Source of the DNA: Paenibacillus amylolyticus
Lineage (GTDB): Bacteria; Bacillota; Bacilli; Paenibacillales; Paenibacillaceae
Assembly: GCF_001570725.1 (NCBI RefSeq)
Contig: NZ_BCNV01000003.1
Coordinates: 62,001-126,000, forward strand
Length of the DNA stretch: 64,000 nucleotides
Direction: 5' to 3'
Shown: piece by piece, positions 16,616-26,700 of the stretch
How positions within the stretch are numbered: the first letter of the stretch is position 1
Layout: each line of letters opens with the position of its first letter
Position numbers and translations under genes: made by a program
Notes under the pieces: generated by a model
The model's database searches: none
Told to the model about the DNA's origin: nothing
Seen by the model: only the letters and a program-made list of their open reading frames with translations

Positions 16616-18481
16616 TTAATACACATGCACATCCGTACCAAGCACGGACTTATTTTGTACCGAATTACCCGATAGATATACCTTTTGCAGATCAGGCAGC
16701 TGGCTTAGGGGCTCGATATTGGAAATGGCGTTGTTCTCGAGATGAAGCTTTTCTATGGCTTGCCAGTTGCTCATGAATTCGAGAGAAGCCAGATTGCTGT
16801 CTTGCAGAGTGAAGGAACGTAGAGCGGACATATTGGCAAAGTAAGGCATCATTTGGTCAACTTCAGTAACAGAGGTGTTGTTTATACTGAAATATGGCTG
16901 CTCTAAGATCAAATGTTCAAGCACGCTGTTCTCCGTGGCCGTCTTTTGTTCAAAGTTCAGCCTACACTCGGAGCACATCAGAGATTTGACCTGCTTCAAA
17001 CGAAATAAGGCATCGCTTTCCTTGAACAGTGACGAGTCGTAAATGTTTAAGGTCTCTAGGCGGGACAAGCTGTCCAGGGCACCAAGTTGGGTTATTTCAT
17101 CAATTTCCCAGAGCGAGAGTTGTTCCAGTTTCGGAAATTTCCCCAGCGCAGCCAAGTTCAACTCGCCACTTCCGCCACGGAGCGTCAGACTGGTTGTAGC
17201 CGCGGCCTCTAGCCCGGTGAGAAAGGAGCTTGGAATTTCCACTCGCTTTACTTTAGGCAGTGTCAGCGCTTCTGCATTCTCGTAGTAGCCGGACAACGTT
17301 AATTCCCGCAGAGAGGGCAGACTGTTTATGGCTTTTACCGAACCAAGCTGACTTAGAGAAGCCAAGCGTAGCGTAGTAATGGAGTTTTTACCGGTCAAGT
17401 GCTCCAGATTGGAAAAGTTCACATTTTCGATATCTAGCGTTTGTAGAGCAGGCATATTTTGCACAAAGTCGATGGACTTTACATTCGATAAATAGGACAA
17501 CTGAAGCTCCTGAAGCTGGGTCAGGGCGTACAGCGGCTGCAGGTCTGTGGCTTCGCTGTAATGTATGGACAAGGATGACAGCCCGGTCATGGACGATAAC
17601 CATCCGAGTTCATCGACAAAGGTGAGCGACAGGGACTTGATTGGCAATTGGTTTAACAAGTGAAAATCTGTTACGGACTCATCCACATAGGTAATGGATA
17701 AAGAGTTCAGATTGGGTAATTCTAGCAACAGGGCCAATTCCTGATTGCTGCGAAGCTGGGTGGTAAGCTCCGTGATTTTAGACTTGTCGCCAAAGTAGCC
17801 CGAAAACGTACTAAAGGATTCGTTAAAAGCCCCTCCATAACTTTTTAATCCGGGCATATGGGCCAAAGTGGTTTGGTCCGTCTGGGATATTTCATAGGTA
17901 TTTGTCAGGTCCAATGCAGTCAGTCCCGTAAAAGCTTCAAAATCTCGCTGATCAATCCGCTGGCTATTCAGTTTCTTGTCCTGAGTAATATAAGTGATCT
18001 TCTCGGCTTGTTCATCGCTGAAGGGATCGGAGAGGCTATATGTAAACTTCCACTGATCATTCTCCGAATGCTCTACGGTTAAAAAGCGAAGACGAGCCAA
18101 TTCCTCCTCTGTCGGCAAGGCGGACCCTTTATCGAAGATATCTCGCAAAAATGAGAGAAGAACCTCGCTTTCAGGCATCTTTCGTACAGGCAGATTGGCT
18201 TCTGTTTTTGGATATGTGGAGCTGTTGCTATAATAAAAATATGTACCGATGGCGCCAATTAGGACGAACATCAGTATCAGCATTGCCTTTACGGAGGCAG
18301 TATGCTTCAACGGTGCTTTAGGGGGTGTTCCGTGGTAATGATTAATGGTCTGGTCTACGTAATAGACATGATTTTGCTTCAATAAAAGCTCTGTTTCACA
18401 ATAGGGACACTTTAAAACCTCATCCTTCTTGTATTCAATTCTTCCGTTGCAATTGGGGCAGTTTAGCGGGATAAACGCCAC
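16616..18481 (-). CDS. Zinc-ribbon, single-pass membrane protein with extracytoplasmic leucine-rich repeats, 621 aa
   Basis: Residues 8-28 form a zinc ribbon (C8-P-N-C11 ... C25-P-Y-C28); one membrane helix spans about 66-87 (KAMLILMFVLIGAIGTYFYY); the remainder is outside the cell and contains about 15 degenerate leucine-rich repeats of 20-24 residues (for example LQTLDIENVNFSNLEHLTG, LETLNIYDSSLF, IEKLHLENNAISNIEPLSQL). The start is GTG 18481: AAGGAGGGG lies six bases upstream, inside the longer frame that begins at 18532. The layout, nucleic-acid or protein-binding ribbon inside and LRR sensor outside, resembles a receptor, but no partner gene is adjacent. Function unknown. Confidence 0.85.
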   Translation of the reverse strand: MAFIPLNCPNCNGRIEYKKDEVLKCPYCETELLLKQNHVYYVDQTINHYHGTPPKAPLKHTASVKAMLILMFVLIGAIGTYFYYSNSSTYPKTEANLPVRKMPESEVLLSFLRDIFDKGSALPTEEELARLRFLTVEHSENDQWKFTYSLSDPFSDEQAEKITYITQDKKLNSQRIDQRDFEAFTGLTALDLTNTYEISQTDQTTLAHMPGLKSYGGAFNESFSTFSGYFGDKSKITELTTQLRSNQELALLLELPNLNSLSITYVDESVTDFHLLNQLPIKSLSLTFVDELGWLSSMTGLSSLSIHYSEATDLQPLYALTQLQELQLSYLSNVKSIDFVQNMPALQTLDIENVNFSNLEHLTGKNSITTLRLASLSQLGSVKAINSLPSLRELTLSGYYENAEALTLPKVKRVEIPSSFLTGLEAAATTSLTLRGGSGELNLAALGKFPKLEQLSLWEIDEITQLGALDSLSRLETLNIYDSSLFKESDALFRLKQVKSLMCSECRLNFEQKTATENSVLEHLILEQPYFSINNTSVTEVDQMMPYFANMSALRSFTLQDSNLASLEFMSNWQAIEKLHLENNAISNIEPLSQLPDLQKVYLSGNSVQNKSVLGTDVHVY

Positions 18482-18590
18482 GAATGTCCCCTCCTTCATT
18501 ATGATGGTCATAAGATCATGCTGAACGGTCATCTGATTTCATTATACCTTGTGAATTTACGTTTGATGAGAGAAAGAAGTTTCACATAGC

Positions 18591-18620
18591 AAAGGAGCAG
18601 GGGAATCCTGCTCCTTTTTG
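18591..18620. terminator. Terminator-like hairpin
   Basis: GGAGCAGG/CCTGCTCC stem (18593-18611) with AAA before and TTTTT after. It can end transcription of the small minus-strand genes to its right only weakly (TTT on that strand); on the plus strand it has a full T-run but no gene precedes it. Confidence 0.55.
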
Positions 18621-18651
18621 GTCTTATTTAAAGTGTGGCTGGTGGTAGGCA

Positions 18652-18789
18652 TTATTTAATAAAGGTGATCGTGCTTTTTTGAACGATATGTGGTCCATCT
18701 GGAGTGAAATAAAAGGTTATTTTCTCCGAATCAACATCTACAATCTGATTTGAAATATCTTTCATATTAATTTCGTTTAAGCTAACCAC
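18652..18789 (-). other. Possible small protein or gene remnant, up to 45 aa
   Basis: A frame from GTG 18789 (or ATG 18765, 37 aa) to the stop at 18652 has protein-like composition (DISNQIVDVDSEKITFYFTPDG). Neither start has a convincing ribosome site, and the frame is closed by a TGA just upstream, so it may be the 3' end of a decayed gene downstream of the DUF2536-like gene. Low confidence. Confidence 0.25.
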
Positions 18790-18830
18790 ATCGAAAAGGT
18801 CGATGTTTCATTATTCCGAATCTTAATCCG

Positions 18831-19037
18831 TTAATCTACGGCAAAATGCACAACTGCACTATATAACATTTTGGTACGAATAGGGTCAAATGTTACTTGA
18901 TGTTGAACTTGCTTCACTCGCAGCATTAGCGCTTTGTTGATTTCAATTCGTTCTTCAATCGCTCGCGCCAGTTCGTGAAAGTCATAAGCCTGCAAGCATT
19001 CGACTTTATCTTTAATTATATCCAGTGAAATTTCCAT
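18831..19037 (-). CDS. Small DUF2536-like protein, 68 aa
   Basis: Short protein beginning MEISLDIIKDKVECLQAYDF with a central helix (ELARAIEERIEINKALML) and ending QHQVTFDP...LYSAVVHFAVD. The pattern DKVE-(x)n-IE-x-NKA-x-L-x-V-x2-VQHQV-x-DP and a C-terminal YxAVVHF strand agrees with what I recall of DUF2536, a small Bacillus family of unknown function. GGAGGAGG lies 12-13 bases before ATG 19037. Real gene likely; function unknown. Confidence 0.65.
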   Translation of the reverse strand: MEISLDIIKDKVECLQAYDFHELARAIEERIEINKALMLRVKQVQHQVTFDPIRTKMLYSAVVHFAVD

Positions 19038-19256
19038 ATTTAAGTCATGCCTCCTCCAAATGTGGATCTGCAGGTTAAATGCCTGCCGAGCTTCATTTTA
19101 GAGGAGCTTTTCCAGTTCGGCAAGATTAATTGCACCTAACATATCAGGATATAAAGAGACGAAGCCACTCGCCCGATATATATTTATAAATATTGTGAAT
19201 GGAACATTGACTCAAGGCCGCCAATCTTCAGCATGAACGGAAAAGGAGAACAGCCG

Positions 19257-20405
19257 ATGATACGTGTCATATTGATTGACGATGAAGAAGATGCACTGGA
19301 TCTGCTTGAAATATTGCTTGGTCAAATAGGGAATGTGGAAATCGCAGGAAGATATCTAAATCCTATTCAGGCGCTAGAAGATTTAAGCCGAACCATGGTA
19401 GACGCCGTGTTCCTGGATATCCAGATGCCGGGTATGAAGGGCACCGAAGCAGCCCGGCGAATAAGGAGCATTTCTCCTGACCTGCCCATCATTTTCACGA
19501 CAGCCTACGCTGAATATGCACTTGAAGCGTTTGAGATTGATTCAACCGATTATCTGTTGAAGCCGTTTACGGTGAACCGGTTACAAACTACGGTGGCAAG
19601 GATAACCAAAAATCTTTACAAGCAGGCCAGTCCACCAGAGCTAAAAAAGCCTTCAGTGCCGTCAGTTCTTTCTCTCGGAGGATTTCATATCGTATCACTG
19701 GGTGAAACAGGCAAGGAAGTCATTTGGAAAACGAAAAAAGAGAGGGAGCTATGCGCATTTCTGATTCATCATGAAGGCAAGCGTGTAAGTGCTGCTGTTA
19801 TTATTGAGGCATTGTGGCCGGGTTACGATCTCGAAAAAGCCAAATCGTATTTGTACACCTGTCTCTCTTATCTTCGGAGAAGCTTGACAGAACATAAGGT
19901 AGCGATCCATATCCGAAAGGGAAATCAGGGGTTTTCCGCCGACCTGAACGACATTACAATAGATGTCTCTCAATTCGAGACATTGCTAAACAGAATATTA
20001 GCGGAAGAGCAAATGAATGAGATGCACTATGATCAGATGAACGAGATGTACATCGGAGATTATATGGATGGATGCAATTTCGACTGGGCAATTGCCAAAC
20101 AGTTGGATATCAAATCGTTGTATGTCCGTGCGCTTCGAAAATGGCATGTGCATTACCGTAGTCAAGGAAAGCTTTTGTTTGCAGCGGATAGCTTGCAGAG
20201 GTTGTTGTCGCTTGTTCCTGACTCCGAGATTGACGGCCGCGCGCTGATTAAACTTTATCTGGACCTGAACAACCGCAGTGAGGCGTACCGTGTAAGCTTG
20301 CAGTTAGAGCAAGCCGTGCGTATACAACTTGGAACAGAACTGGAGGAGGAGACGTTGTTATTGGTTCAGAAAACGATAGAAGGATCGGAACGCACAGCTC
20401 GATGA
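19257..20405 (+). CDS. Response regulator with winged-helix and BTAD (SARP-type) domains, 382 aa
   Basis: Receiver domain (residues 1-120) with the acidic pair DDEED near the start, phospho-acceptor D54 in AVFLDIQMPGMKG, conserved Thr in FTTAYAE and Lys in LLKPF. Then an OmpR-type winged helix (about 150-230, WKTKKERELCAFLIHHEG... SYLRRSL) and a C-terminal helical bacterial transcriptional activator domain. AAAAGGAG sits eight bases before ATG 19257, so this Met, not the one at 19233, is the start. Its stop overlaps the start of the hybrid kinase (ATGA), so the pair is a coupled two-component system. The target genes are unknown; the large SLH protein downstream is a candidate. Confidence 0.9.
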   Translation: MIRVILIDDEEDALDLLEILLGQIGNVEIAGRYLNPIQALEDLSRTMVDAVFLDIQMPGMKGTEAARRIRSISPDLPIIFTTAYAEYALEAFEIDSTDYLLKPFTVNRLQTTVARITKNLYKQASPPELKKPSVPSVLSLGGFHIVSLGETGKEVIWKTKKERELCAFLIHHEGKRVSAAVIIEALWPGYDLEKAKSYLYTCLSYLRRSLTEHKVAIHIRKGNQGFSADLNDITIDVSQFETLLNRILAEEQMNEMHYDQMNEMYIGDYMDGCNFDWAIAKQLDIKSLYVRALRKWHVHYRSQGKLLFAADSLQRLLSLVPDSEIDGRALIKLYLDLNNRSEAYRVSLQLEQAVRIQLGTELEEETLLLVQKTIEGSERTAR

Positions 20406-23400
20406 AGCGCAAAATCGTTGCTTTACTTATTACGATAACAATGTTATTTGCCACTTATGGGGTGTTGTTGACTTACTTCACAATGAACAAGAAAACCATG
20501 CCGATCGCGGCGAACGGGGCCATGGACTTGACCGATTGGGCATTTGAGGAGAGCGGTGTGGTACGGCTAGATGGGCAATGGGAGTTTTATCCGAATCGGC
20601 TACTCTTCAGCCATCCCCCCACCTCTGAGGAAGCGAGAGATGAAGCCCCTTCGTTCATTCAGGTGCCAGGATCATGGTCCAAACAGATGGATACGTTGGG
20701 TGTGGCAACGTATCGGTTAAGGCTTTTAATTGATGACGATAGTGTGATATACGGAATGAAGACGGCAGCCATTCTGATCTCCAACAGGCTTGTTGTCAAC
20801 GGACAAGTCGTAGGCTCCAGCGGGCATCCCGATAACAAAGACAGTTATTGGGCACTTAACAAGCCGTATGTCAGCTATTTCACACTAAAGCCAGGTTGGA
20901 ACGATATCGTTATTGAGGTTGCCAACCATGAATTCCGGGTAACAAGTGGAATTGGAGAGTCTATCCAATTTGGCAAGGCTGACCAGATCGCAAGAATTCG
21001 GGATGTCGCGACAGCACATGACTGGATTGCCCTAACAGCCTTCCTGATCATGGGGCTTTATTTTATCGGATTATTTTCTCAGCGTAGGAATGATCAGTCC
21101 CTTGTTGTATTTGGACTCGTCTGTGTATTTATCGCAGCGTTTACAAGCGTCAGTGGTGAGAGGGTGCTGTTCGATGCGATGGGTCCACTTCCATTTTGGC
21201 TATATTTTCGCATTCAAATGGTTTCGACAATCGGGGTAGGTGTAGGATTTTTATTGTATGTGTATACCGCATTTCGTCCCTACAGCTATAGATGGTTTAC
21301 GAAGGCAGGACTACTATCAGGGGGTACTTTACTTCTCTTGCATATGGGCTTTGCTACGCAACTTACGACAGGGCCGTTTCGCCTTGTGACGTCACTGTAC
21401 GTCACGTTAGCTTTGTTGTACGCCACCTATGTGTTTGTTTACGCTGTTCTCCATAGAGTGGCTGGCAGCTGGTATTTGGCTGTGGCGGCTATGGCTTTGA
21501 ACGCGCTGGTGTTGAACCAAAACTTAAACGTCTACTTTGGCGTTCCAATCTATTCGCTACCACCCGTCGAGCCGTTTCTTGTACTGCTCATGCTTGCACT
21601 GTTGATGTCGCTTCGCTTTTCAAACGCGTTCCAAAGGATAGAGGAGCTCTCGGGACAGCTGCTAGAGGCAGACAAGCACAAGGATGATTTTCTCGCACGC
21701 ACCTCACACGAATTCAAGACGCCTCTTCATGGCGTTATGAACATATCCCGTTCTATGCTCGATGATACTGCTATACCGCCTACGTCAGGACAGCGAGAGA
21801 AGCTGCAGCTGATGATCGACATTACCAGGAAGCTCTCTCAGCTTGTCTATGACATTTTGGACTTGTCCAAGCTGAAACAGGGAGAGCTTAGAATTGATCC
21901 GGCACCGGTCGATGTCCGTTCGGTCGTAGAGATGCAAATCCGTTTCTACTCTTATCTCAGTACGGAAAAGGAGATTCAACTCGTCAATCAGGTGCCAGCG
22001 GACTTACCGCTCGCTTATGCTGATGAGATCAGGTTAAGCCAGATCATTAGTAATCTGTTGGACAATGCAATCAAGTATACGGAGAACGGAACGATTATTG
22101 TTGCTGGGAAGGAACAAGGAGACCTGTTGCAATTCGAAGTACAGGATACGGGAGCGGGTATCCATCCGGAGGATATGCCGTATATCTTTGAGCCGTTCAA
22201 ATCCATGGAAGGAGTAAGCCAACGCGGCTCCGGGCTGGGGCTGTCTATCGCAAAGCAACTGATCAATCTGCAAGGAGGAACACTATCCGTGAGCTCAACG
22301 CTGAATGTAGGGACGACATTCACGTTTATGCTGCCGAGGGCAACCTCAATTAAGGAAAGTATAGCTACCCTGGATCATTTATCTGTATCCTACATTCAAC
22401 CTCTGGAAAATGAATATTCGTTTCCTACACCGTATATTGCGAATCCTGATGGTAAGCGCACAATTTTGATCGTCGATGATCAGTATGTGAATCTGAAGGT
22501 CTTGCTGGATACACTGCAATCCCATGACTATCGTGTCATCGCGGTCAAAGATGGATACGAAGCACTTCACCAGATCGAACAACCGGGCAGAATCGATCTT
22601 GTCATTCTGGATCTGATGATGCCAGGCATGTCCGGATATGAAGTATGCCAAGAAATTCGCAAGCGCTATTCGCTCTTGGAGTTGCCCGTGTTAATGGTTA
22701 CTGCGGCAATACAGCCACAAGATAAGGTGGCTGCATATCAGGTTGGGGCAAACGATTACTTGCCTAAACCGTTTGATGTGGAAGAATTGAAAGCCCGAAT
22801 CGGAAGTTTGCTTGCCATGAAGGAATCGTTGGGACGCGCAGTTTATATGGAGGTGGCGTTCCTTCAATCGCAGATCAAGCCGCATTTTCTATATAACGTT
22901 CTTAATAGTATCGTTGCCTCCAGTTATACAGATGTAGAGCGTGCGCGGAACATGATTATCGCGTTGGCTGATTATTTGCGAGGGAGCTTCCGATTTAGCA
23001 ATTCGGATAAACGCATCGAACTTGATGAGGAGTTCAAGCTTATTCAAACGTATGTGCAGATTGAGCAGGCAAGATTCAGGGACCGTATCTGCGTCCAATA
23101 CGAGATTCCTGAAGAGGCGTATCGTCTACAAATACCACCGTTGCTGCTTCAGCCGTTGGTCGAAAATGCAATTCGCCACGGCATCGGAGACCGAATTGAA
23201 GGCGGTACAGTGAAATTGACAGTAGAGAGATCAGAAGAGGATTGGTTATTTGTTGTATCCGATGACGGAGTCGGAATCCCCTCAGATCGTATGAAGATAT
23301 TACTTGAACAAAGCGAGTCCTACGTCCAGCAAGGAGTAGGTTTGCGAAATATCGATAAGCGATTGAGATTTGAATATGGAACTTCACTGGCGCTAACGAG

Positions 23401-23455
23401 TGAGCCAGGGCGTGGAACGAGTGTTGCTTTTCGTATTCCTAATGTACTGTCTTAA
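20402..23455 (+). CDS. Hybrid sensor kinase: 7TM-DISM sensor, HisKA kinase, receiver and LytS-type kinase module, 1017 aa
   Basis: Domain order: N-terminal helix (about 5-27); extracellular galactose-binding-like 7TMR-DISMED2 domain (about 40-185, beginning VRLDGQWEFYPN); seven membrane helices (about 200-400); HisKA with H436 in TSHEFKTPLHG; HATPase_c with NLLDNAIKYTENG and GSGLGLSIAKQL; receiver with D737 in VILDLMMPGMSG; then a second, LytS-type His_kinase with H828 in QIKPHFLYNVLNS and a second HATPase (VENAIRHGIG, GVGIPSDR, GVGLRNI). Two different kinase classes thus sit on one chain with an internal receiver between them. It overlaps the response regulator by four bases. The ligand is unknown; DISMED2 domains are thought to bind carbohydrates. 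Confidence 0.93.
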   Translation: MKRKIVALLITITMLFATYGVLLTYFTMNKKTMPIAANGAMDLTDWAFEESGVVRLDGQWEFYPNRLLFSHPPTSEEARDEAPSFIQVPGSWSKQMDTLGVATYRLRLLIDDDSVIYGMKTAAILISNRLVVNGQVVGSSGHPDNKDSYWALNKPYVSYFTLKPGWNDIVIEVANHEFRVTSGIGESIQFGKADQIARIRDVATAHDWIALTAFLIMGLYFIGLFSQRRNDQSLVVFGLVCVFIAAFTSVSGERVLFDAMGPLPFWLYFRIQMVSTIGVGVGFLLYVYTAFRPYSYRWFTKAGLLSGGTLLLLHMGFATQLTTGPFRLVTSLYVTLALLYATYVFVYAVLHRVAGSWYLAVAAMALNALVLNQNLNVYFGVPIYSLPPVEPFLVLLMLALLMSLRFSNAFQRIEELSGQLLEADKHKDDFLARTSHEFKTPLHGVMNISRSMLDDTAIPPTSGQREKLQLMIDITRKLSQLVYDILDLSKLKQGELRIDPAPVDVRSVVEMQIRFYSYLSTEKEIQLVNQVPADLPLAYADEIRLSQIISNLLDNAIKYTENGTIIVAGKEQGDLLQFEVQDTGAGIHPEDMPYIFEPFKSMEGVSQRGSGLGLSIAKQLINLQGGTLSVSSTLNVGTTFTFMLPRATSIKESIATLDHLSVSYIQPLENEYSFPTPYIANPDGKRTILIVDDQYVNLKVLLDTLQSHDYRVIAVKDGYEALHQIEQPGRIDLVILDLMMPGMSGYEVCQEIRKRYSLLELPVLMVTAAIQPQDKVAAYQVGANDYLPKPFDVEELKARIGSLLAMKESLGRAVYMEVAFLQSQIKPHFLYNVLNSIVASSYTDVERARNMIIALADYLRGSFRFSNSDKRIELDEEFKLIQTYVQIEQARFRDRICVQYEIPEEAYRLQIPPLLLQPLVENAIRHGIGDRIEGGTVKLTVERSEEDWLFVVSDDGVGIPSDRMKILLEQSESYVQQGVGLRNIDKRLRFEYGTSLALTSEPGRGTSVAFRIPNVLS

Positions 23456-23479
23456 GAGAAGATGTGTTATATCAATGGG

Positions 23480-23508
23480 TTCCATCGTACTTACGATGGG
23501 GCTTTTTT
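23480..23508 (+). terminator. Terminator after the sensor kinase
   Basis: Seven-base perfect stem CCATCGT (23482-23488) / ACGATGG (23493-23499) around ACTT, then GGCTTTTTT. Confidence 0.75.
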
Positions 23509-23708
23509 GTATTGATTTGAACGTTAGTTTATCAAAAATATGATTGGTTGGACTCGAATGTCCAAGCTGCTCCAAGGCAAAAGATACATAAGTCCAATCG
23601 TTCGTCGAAACATGTCGAATAACATCGTTTTTTAAGGTTTTTTTAAGGTGTGCTCCGTTATGCTGATTAGAATGTATTCGATTGATATTGCGGAGGGGGA
23701 AACGTGCA

Positions 23709-26700
23709 ATGGTTTCAGTGGGGGTAGTAAGTAAGAAATACGGAAATTATCGAAGAATGGCACATCTGTTTCTAGCCATCATTCTCTTTATACCATCTTT
23801 GGTGATTGGGGGCGGTGTAACTTCGGCTGCTTCCGGCTGGTCAATTATTGATGGGTATGGTGCAACTGGCATTAATGTAAATCCAGCCATGAGGGGTGAA
23901 AAGCCTGCCATTGTGGAATGGAATGGTGAAATCTATGTGGCATGGCGAGAAACCATCCAGAGTACACCTACGATCAATCAGATTAGGGTTAAAAAGTTTA
24001 ATGGCTCAAACTGGGTTAGTGTTGACGGGGGTCACCCAACACTTGGTTTAAATTACGATGTTACCAAAGATGTCGTATCTCCGACTCTCGCCGTATATAA
24101 CAACGCTTTATATTTGTCTTGGTCGGAAATGAAGACTTCCTCTATTGGCCAAATTCGGGTCAAAAAGTATGACGGTACGAGCTGGACAAATGCTGAAGGA
24201 GGAAGTGTAGAAGGAATCAATGGAAGCCCCTCAATAAGCGCGAGTACTCCCAAGTTGACTGAATACAATAATGAGTTGTATGCAATCTGGACGGAAGCAG
24301 CTAAGATTCGCGCGAAGAAGTACAATGGCACTACGTGGACAAGCCTCGACGGGGGTGGAGCAGATGGGTTGAATGTGAGTCCAGGCAGTGGAGCAGGTAG
24401 CCCCGTCATAGCTGTATATGGTAATGATTTATATGCACTATGGTCTGAAAGAGTAAGTACCGGTTTCAGTACGGTGCGTGCTAAGAAATATGATGGAAAC
24501 AATTGGACAGTAGTTGACGGTGGAGCTGGATTAAACAAGGTTAGTTGGAACAACGCAATAACCCCAGTCTTAAGTGTTATCGATGATCATCTGTATGTAG
24601 CATGGGTAGAAGCCCGCGGTGGTCAATATAGCACGGATGATCAGATCCGTGTCAAAAAATTTGATGGCAGTACTTGGACCAATATTGATGGAGATGGCGA
24701 GTATGGCATCAACGTAAATATAGGGATGCGTGCTTTTGAGGTTCAGTTAGCGAGTTTGAATAATGAATTATATGCCATTTGGTCCGAATATTCTGGAGTG
24801 ACGAGTAACGCTATTCCTATTTTTAAGATTCGTGTAAAAAAATACGATGGCAATGGATGGGTTCTAGCCGAAAACGGAAGAAATGGTGGCCTAAATGCAT
24901 TTGGAACTAAAACCGCTAGCAATCCTGCCATAACAGCAATGAATGGAGCGCTGTACGCGGTGTGGGACGAGAATGACAGAGCAGTGGTCAATATAAGGGC
25001 AGCGCAATTTTCGCCGCCACCTCCACCAAGCGTCACCAGTGTTAGTGTGAGCCCAATTACGACAAGTATCATGCAAGGTGGTAGCAGACAACTATCCGCT
25101 GTTGTTAATGCAGTAGGGGATGCGCCAACGACAGTGACATGGAATAGTAGTGACGTCACGAACAAGGTAGCAGTAAATGCTACGGGCTTAGTTACTGTTG
25201 CACGGGACGCAACACCAGGGAATTACATCATCACGGCGACTTCCGCGTTCGATAGTACCAAAACAGCAACCTCAACCGTTACGGTGACATATGCACCAGC
25301 CGTTCAGAGCATAACGGTTAGTCCAAGTACTGATAGCTTGATGCAGGGGGAGAGCATCCAGTTAACTGCAACGGTTGTAGCCGTAGGTGGAGCGCCAGAC
25401 ACGGTAAGATGGCATAGCAGTGATCTCAGTAATAAAGTAACGGTAGATGCAACGGGGAAGGTAAGTGTGGCATCGGATGCTACACCGGGTGACTATACCA
25501 TTACAGCATCTTCCACTTATGATACTTTCAAGAGAGAATCGGCGGTCATTACAGTGACCTATGCGCCAGCAGTTAATAGCGTTAGCGTTAGCCCAGATAC
25601 CGACAGCTTGATGCAAGGAGAGAGCAGACAACTGGTCGCAACAGTAAACGCTGTAGGTGGGGCGGGAGCAACGGTGACGTGGAACAGCAGTGACACGGAT
25701 AACAAGGTTGAGGTAAGCGATACTGGTTTTGTGACGGTTGCCGCAGATGCTGTGCCAGGGAATTACACGATTACGGCAACTTCGACGGTAGACAGCAGTA
25801 AGGTGGGGACAGCAACCATTACGGTGACGTATGCACCAGCCGTAAACGGGGTTAGTGTTACGCCTGATCCAGCCAGTATTGTACAGGGAGATGGTATACA
25901 GTTAGAGGCAATCGTTGAGGCAGTTGGTGGAGCTTCGACGGAGGTAACATGGAACAGCAGTGATCTAACTGGCAAAGTTGAGGTAAGTGATACAGGCTTT
26001 GTAACGGCTGCAGCAGATGCTGTACCAGGGGACTATACGATTACAGCTACATCAATTGAAGATGGCAGCAAAATAGGCATGGCAACCGTTACCGTGACCT
26101 ATGCGCCAGCCATTCACAATATCACTGTCAATCCGGAAAGTGCTAATGTCGCGCAGGGAAGAAGCGAGCAACTCACCGCCACGGTAACTGCGGTAGGTGG
26201 AGCCGATCCTTCCGTGATGTGGGCGAGCAACGATTCTAGCAACAAGGTAACGGTAAGTAGCATGGGCAATGTTAGCGTTGCTTCCGATGCTGTGCCAGGT
26301 GACTATGTGATTACAGCAACATCCGTGTACGATCTAACCAAGGTTGCAACGGCAAACATTAAAGTGACGTATGCACCGGCCGTGAACAGCGTCAGGGTTA
26401 ACCCGGCTACGGACAGCCTTATGCAGGGAGAGAGCAGACAACTGACGGCAACGGTAGATACCGTAGGCGGAGCCGACATAACGGTGACGTGGAGCAGTAG
26501 CGATGCAACCAATAAGGTAAAAGTCAATGATACAGGTTATGTTACGGTAGAAGCCGATGCTGAACCAGGGGAATATACCATTTTTGCAACCTCGACAGTA
26601 GATATTAGTAAAAAAGGTAGCATGATTCTCACGGTGACAGCAGCTCCAACGTATACGATTGCTTCAATTGAAGATCGCACACTGGAACCACTATTGCTCG

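Noticed and set aside
23682..23708. TTG start for the SLH protein
   Set aside because: GGAGGGGG lies within this stretch and is ideally placed for ATG 23709.
25032..26651. Evenly spaced repeats as a possible CRISPR or satellite array
   Set aside because: The period is 270 bases, in frame, and encodes Ig-like domains.
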